A stretch of 64,000 nt of DNA, from contig WFMF01000048.1 of the NCBI GenBank assembly GCA_011033025.1, positions 372,001 to 436,000 of the forward strand, read 5' to 3'. The DNA comes from Beroe forskalii. Its lineage: Eukaryota; Ctenophora; Nuda; Beroida; Beroidae. Numbering within the stretch: the first letter of the stretch is position 1; each line of letters opens with the position of its first letter. Below the pieces are notes generated by a model. It worked only from the letters and a program-made list of their open reading frames with translations, was not told the DNA's origin and made no database searches. This document shows, piece after piece, positions 59,520 to 64,000 of this stretch. The position numbers and the translations under genes are program-made.

Positions 59520-59648
59520 AGTAAGCTATCTCCTCCCTCCCAAACACATCTGGGTAGTGGGTCTCCTGGAACGACTTCTCTAGGCCCTCTAGTTGGGCTG
59601 CTGTGAACGTTATCCTGTTTCGACGCTGTAACTTGGGCTTTGATTTCA
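59491..59648 (-). CDS. Paired-like homeobox gene, first homeodomain exon
   Basis: After CTCGCTTTTCAG the frame reads [20 protein letters not shown] and continues to [11 protein letters not shown] and [10 protein letters not shown], giving homeodomain residues 1-46 (Arg5, Phe8, Leu16, Phe20, Leu40, Arg44). It ends at CAG|GTGGGT, a phase-0 intron at 46/47. RRNR, THYPDVF and RVQVWFQNRRAKWRK are PRD-class hallmarks, and together with Gln50 indicate a paired-like gene without a recognisable paired box here. I cannot assign it to a named family. The protein would bind DNA in the nucleus as a transcription factor. Its exon end has seeded array 2. The exon enters in phase 1, whereas the N-terminal exon ends in phase 2, so an intervening exon is probably missed. 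Confidence 0.92.
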
Positions 59649-60447
59649 CTGAAAAGCGAGAATGGGTTGGAATGTTGAAATTGTACGAAGAAATCCATGA
59701 TTAATGAATTAATTCGGTAGTTGAGGATGGGGAACGAATGATTGAATTTCCACTGATTATTTCTCAAGAAGATTAATTAATCTAGAGGTTTTAACGTGGG
59801 TCAATGTAGGAGTCAGGAAGTAAGAGCACTATTTGAAAATATTGAAAAGGTATGCACACAAGCTGAAGTTATTTCCTTGACATAACACTCGACTCAAGTC
59901 ATTTGTTTTGTTTGTTGAAAAAGACCTGTTTAAGCCTGGTACGATGATCTCCCCCAAGCTGGTGTACTCACCAACTCATTTAATTGGATATGCAGTAATA
60001 AACACTTTGTAATTTTAAAAATATAATCTGCTTTTATCAAACAATGATATCAACAAATTATATTCAATACGATTCAATAAACGGAGGAGAAGGCGGGGAG
60101 AGGAGGTCCGTGGTACACGCTCCTTTCGAAACAACCTCCTCTCAGATTATAACTAAATTTGGAGCTCCCGACCCCTGCCCCAACATCGTACGACGTGTCA
60201 TGACACACCAATTGACAGGTGGCCAATGAGCGGCCCGCATCCCCGTCACGTGACACCGGATTATCCACTTGGGAAAGGTATGAAGTAATGGTACAAGGTC
60301 CGGGCGAGCGGTGCAGGCAAATAGGATCAATTAGCTGTGACAGGGAGGAGGTACGCTCCTCTCCAACGAGGCTAGGGGAGCACTAACTGAACTACATTCC
60401 TCCCCCTACACCTTTCCCAGACCCACTGACTCACTGCTATTCAATTA
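59649..60447. other. Intron sequence upstream of the first homeodomain exon
   Basis: The part up to 60157 is duplicated at 53021-53520. No coding signal is recognised. An unidentified small exon of the homeobox gene could lie between here and 61916. Confidence 0.5.
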
Positions 60448-61142
60448 CCTTATTACAGGAAATATCGCCTTCAGAAAAATGAGCCTACATGTCATTAAGC
60501 TACATGAAATTAAGCCCTTTTTGAGGCTCTAGGGCTTAATTACATGTAAGCCTAATTTGATGCATTCTTAAATACATGCAGCCAAATTATCATTGTGGAG
60601 ATATAAATTTCATGAGATAGAAATTTCAGCCTTGTATGCAAATAATTAAGACTTTATATGTTCCGAATTGGGAAATTTTGGCCTTATTTCTTAATTTGAC
60701 ACTGATAGTTTAAATTACTCTCCAATTACCACTCAACACAATTAATTAAAATTGGGGAATTTTCAGAGACGAAAATTACTATGACCAAATAACCTATAGA
60801 ATAAATTATCACAGCATCATGAGAATCTTATCAGTTACATCAAATTAATGATGGAATATGTTTCCACAAAACGGCATTGGAAACATTGTCAAGGAGTGAG
60901 CTCCAAGATCTGTCTGGCAATACCAGTGGCTTTCCATCCGGCACCATATCAAAGCTTAATCAATACTGAATTATATAAATAATTGAAAAAAAATCAATGT
61001 TTTCGAACTTATTATAATCAAATTTGCTTCAAAAATTGGTCCTCATGAAATTAAGAATACATGTCATTAAGGTGCATGAAATTAAGCCCTTTTTGAGACC
61101 TTAGGGCTTAATTATATGTAAACTTAATTTCCTGTAATAAGG
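60448..61142. mobile_element. TA-flanked inverted-repeat element (Tc1/mariner-like MITE), 695 bp
   Basis: Ends are CCTTATTACAGGAAAT and its exact reverse complement ATTTCCTGTAATAAGG, each bordered by TA. Just inside, GAAATTAAGCCCTTTTTGAG and AGGGCTTAATTA occur near both ends, so each end can also form its own hairpin. No transposase frame is present. It sits in an intron of the homeobox gene. TA duplications are typical of Tc1/mariner-type elements. Confidence 0.75.
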
Positions 61143-61784
61143 TATACGTGAGGAAAGGGATCAATTCAAATTTAAAGAATGACGAAATTGATGGAGCACC
61201 CACTCTCCAAAATTATTGTTATTACTACAGGTTTTATTAGAGACGTTTATCTAAACACACAGAAAAGATAAAAGGTTATTAGAAAGCATACTTGAGTTGA
61301 AAGAAGCGTTTTCAGGCGATCGCGAGCCTGACCCATCCAATCCTAGAATTCGTTCAATGCTGTGCTTCACTGCAGAGTCAGGTGACCTGAAAGTGTGGTC
61401 AACACGTCAGAAATGTGGTCAGTGTCAGAAATGAGTGTGATGTTATCCAGAAAGATTGTAGTGCGGACTGTACTGGACTCTATAAAGATCATAAGAAAGT
61501 TTATAAAAATGTTATCACAAAAAATTTCAAATTCTGCTTGAATTTACCCTTCAAAGTTCAACCAGCCGTTGTCCAGGAATCATATGATCACTTTGAACAT
61601 TTCCGAAAAAAATTGGATCAAAGTAAAGATTTTTAAAAAGTAAAGAGTCAGGACTCTGGAGTCCGAAGAAATGTACTGAGTAACGGAATTTAACAAGTTA
61701 TAAACGATAATGTCTCTAATAATTGTAAATTAAATTCTACTAGGTTAAGTTTGCTCTTTGGAATTTAATAATCCACTGTCTACA
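61143..61784. other. Intron sequence with an unrecognised open frame
   Basis: Apart from the 73-codon frame at 61415-61636, which is annotated separately, nothing is recognised. Confidence 0.4.
61415..61636 (+). other. Unrecognised 73-codon open frame
   Basis: The frame includes CSADCTGLYKDHKKVYKNV, a Cys-x3-Cys-x-Gly-Leu-Tyr arrangement slightly reminiscent of the extracellular part of DEG/ENaC/ASIC channels, and ends after Asp-Phe at a TAA. The similarity is too thin to name the protein. It lies antisense inside an intron of the homeobox gene and might be a fragment of another gene, a pseudogene piece or chance. Confidence 0.2.
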
Positions 61785-61935
61785 TGGGTAGAATTAATTA
61801 ATGTATAACCTCTGGTTGTGGATGCCTGGTTGTGGATGTCTGTTTGTGGATGTCTGGTTGTGGATGTCTGTTTGTGGATGTCTGTCTACATGGGCAGGAT
61901 TAATTAATGACTAACCTCTGGTTGTGGATGTCTGT
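61785..61935 (-). repeat. Duplicated exon-1 end and splice donor with 14-bp repeats
   Basis: Minus-strand CATCCACAACCAGAG then GTTAGTCATTAATTAATCC is the end of the N-terminal exon with its donor. It is repeated about 105 bases downstream as CATCCACAACCAGAG then GTTATACATTAATTAATTC, and both are followed by CCCATGTAGACAG. Between them are five 14-bp repeats of GACATCCACAACCA / GACATCCACAAACA, which is exon-end sequence. The second donor (GTTATA) is weaker. Confidence 0.88.
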
Positions 61936-62319
61936 TTGCGTCTGTTCCGGACTGCAGGGCTCCTCCATGATCTCGAGGGAGGAGTTGGCACAGTGCTGCA
62001 CCTCCACCTCCTCCTCCACACTGTGTTCTCCTCCTCTGTCCTCCTCCTCGGGTGGCTGTTTCTCCTGCACCCTGTTCTGTACAGAGGACAGCAGGGCAGT
62101 GATGCTGGAGGGGGACAGCACCATGCTGGCTGACACGTGCTCTCCCCCACTCTGCGTGGTGCAGTAGGGCGGGCTGAAGATGGAGCTGGCCATGCTGCCC
62201 GGCACTGAGGTCAGGGACAGGGTCGAGGGCAGCAGGTACGGGTGCAGGGGCGCTGTCTTCGCTATGTCCTTCAGAGAGGTGGGCTCAGGTGTCGGCTTAG
62301 GAAGGGGTACCACTGCCAT
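61916..62319 (-). CDS. Paired-like homeobox gene, N-terminal coding exon
   Basis: The frame starts MAVVPLPKPTPEPTSLKDIA. An in-frame TAA immediately upstream fixes this as the first possible ATG, and a 3' splice-like TTCTTGCCCTAG lies about 25 bases before it. It continues through VLSPSSITALLSSVQ, an acidic stretch (PPEEEDRGGEHSVEEEVEV) and EEPCSPEQTQTDIHNQ to AG|GTTAGT at 61916/61915, about 135 codons. Pro/Ser-rich and acidic composition suits a transcription-factor N-terminus. ITALLSSV is only faintly like repressor octapeptide motifs. Assignment to the homeobox gene rests on strand, position and composition. Direct joining to the next exon found would be out of frame. Confidence 0.6.
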
Positions 62320-64000
62320 TTAGAGGCTCTCTTACGAATGTAGCTAGGGCAAGAAATGGTATTATAAAAATAATATTAATTTTTAAATGTTTTAAAGCGG
62401 AAGTCAGAATTGTAAAATAATTACATTTCTCACAAATTCTACTCATTCAAAAATTTTAAGATATACAGCGTTATTTATCGCGTGAGATTTGATTATAATA
62501 TTGGGCGAATTATCCCGTAGCGTAAATGAAATAAATTTCCATAGAAAAAGTCCCTTTATTCCCGAATTTTTAGAAAATTACAAGTGGATATTGAGATTTA
62601 GCATCCTCCTCAGAGTGCAGGTTACTTTCAGACAAAAATTCTGCGGCACAATTTCGTTTTTTGAGGCTCTCAGATTGGTGTAAGCAAAACGTGACAAAAA
62701 TAAGGAAGGTACGAAAATAGAAGGACTTATAAGATTTTCTCATACCGTTTTCGACTTTCAAGTCCTGCTTTCCAACAATCCAACAAAAGGAAAATCAACC
62801 AATCATGTTCTTTAAAATTTATGGTGATGCATTATTCAACATGCCTGAATTTTGGATACAAAATGCTACTTGATGCTCAAGCTTTGAACAATTATTGTTT
62901 ATTAACAGTAACTCCAGATTTATTTAACCAAAATTAAAATCTCATGCCTGTTAGTTATCATGCTGTCATAAAGTTGATATTTCTGTATTTTAACCAATTT
63001 ATAATTTTGTAGCTAAGGATGTAACCACGAAGTATACACTACAAAATTGTGTGTTTTACTGACTAACCAACCACATAATCATTACAAGCACTATGAATGG
63101 CTATGCAGAATTTATGAGGATTATTCTGCCGTATGTCAGGATCAAGAAGCTGACAGTTACAAGATTTGACATAGTTGGAAGCAAGGTTAAGTAATAAGAA
63201 ATTATAAGTACTTGCTGGGAAAGCTCGTCAAAGAAAACACTCAACTTAAATGTTGAGTCGATAACTGTAGATTGTGAGCCACGAGAAATGATATCTATCC
63301 TGAGTTACAATAATCAAGAGCAAGATTTCCGATAACAGTAAAACGACTTGATCTGGGACGTACTGAGATTGCACTTTATATCCAGCTCACCTATAACACT
63401 AGGCCCGAGAGCACCGGACACACCTCGCGTAATTGAAAATTGACAAAGATTATCACGAAATACTAATTTACTAGAGCGATGGTTAACTCCACTATATGCC
63501 CCCTGGGAAGTAGATTAAGGCTTGCAACATGATTAATGATTGTTTAATGTAAGAAATTAATAATTAGCTGCGAACTAGTGGCGGAGAATAAATATTATCA
63601 CAGAACCTAATAAACTTATAAAACTGCGCAACGTTAACTAATCTAAAACAGTTGAAGTAAAATATTATATTAATCGCTAATCTCACACGCCCAGAATCGG
63701 TTAGTGGGATCGAGGATTAGTGAAGCACTGAAGCAGAATAAAGTGTGATTAGTAAAGTGTGATTAGTGAAGTGTAATTAGTGGAGTGTGATTAGTGAAGT
63801 GTGATTAGTGAAGTAACCACTCGACGGAAGCAGCTCGGCACGCGACTCAGCTCGCTACTCTTCATATAATAATGCAGTGAAAGTGTGGTTTATGATGGCA
63901 TCACACGAATCAGATTAAACCCCCAACCGAGTCAGATTATAATCGAAATAATGGAGCTCCTAACTGTAAACGGGTTAATTGATTAGTATATCACGCCACG
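62320..64000. other. Upstream region of the homeobox gene, no further gene seen
   Basis: AT-rich sequence with only short open frames. It should hold the promoter or a 5' non-coding exon of the minus-strand homeobox gene, but no TATA box or initiator stands out. Nothing else is recognised apart from the small repeat at 63736. Confidence 0.4.
63736..63815. repeat. Short tandem repeat GTGTGATTAGTGAA, about five copies
   Basis: Consecutive 16-18 bp units around AGTGTGATTAGTGAAGT with small variants. ATTA cores are generic homeodomain half-sites, so the cluster could bind homeodomain proteins, but that is speculation. Confidence 0.7.

Overview
This is animal (metazoan, invertebrate-type) nuclear DNA. 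It is AT-rich and mostly non-coding, and it is crowded with tandem repeats, LINE retrotransposon remnants and cut-and-paste transposons. A single 100-base run of N marks a scaffold gap. I cannot name the species. The one clearly recognisable host gene is a paired-like (PRD-class, Q50) homeobox gene on the minus strand at about 62.3 to 38.7 kb. Its exons are an N-terminal exon (61916-62319), the first part of the homeodomain (59491-59648), the recognition-helix exon (copies at 54148-54304 and 39279-39435), and a Ser/Pro-rich last exon (intact copy 38735-39078, damaged copy 53535-53951).

Layout. 0-12 kb is AT-rich sequence with a candidate first exon at 4875-4993, whose end and splice donor are tandemly repeated, a 1.5 kb Harbinger-like element (5215-6717) and a long perfect-looking hairpin (4211-4318). 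12.6-18.8 kb is a nested retroelement: a CR1/L2-like LINE split by a 5'-inverted L1/Tx1-like LINE that has a target-site duplication. 18.8-25.3 kb holds 30-bp, 34-bp and 21-bp minisatellites, a GC-rich inverted-repeat block and a tRNA-type SINE. 27.9-31.7 kb is a very uniform 23-bp array. 33.9-36.3 kb is a complete but decayed Merlin transposon whose inner ends are long tandem arrays. 36.3-60.2 kb is a tandemly duplicated part of the homeobox gene, with an intron module present three times. It includes a repeat-rich island at 41.5-45.5 kb and two large minisatellite arrays (47.0-52.9 and 56.7-59.5 kb). 60.4-61.1 kb is a TA-flanked inverted-repeat element. The homeobox N-terminal exon follows, and then gene-free sequence runs to the end.

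The most unusual feature is that three different exon/intron boundaries in this window have each been copied in tandem, so that the exon end and its 5' splice site are repeated. In the homeobox gene the unit (43, 45 or 47 bp) is the end of the homeodomain exon plus the start of its intron, in roughly 190 copies over two arrays. Each unit carries CAG|GTGGGT, and many also carry a pyrimidine tract plus CAG that could serve as a 3' splice site. The unit has no stop codon in any minus-strand frame, so open frames of up to 1611 codons arise there. They are not real genes. Parts of the second gene copy (about 52.2-53.0 kb) look like unpolished long-read sequence, so the duplication itself may be partly an assembly effect.
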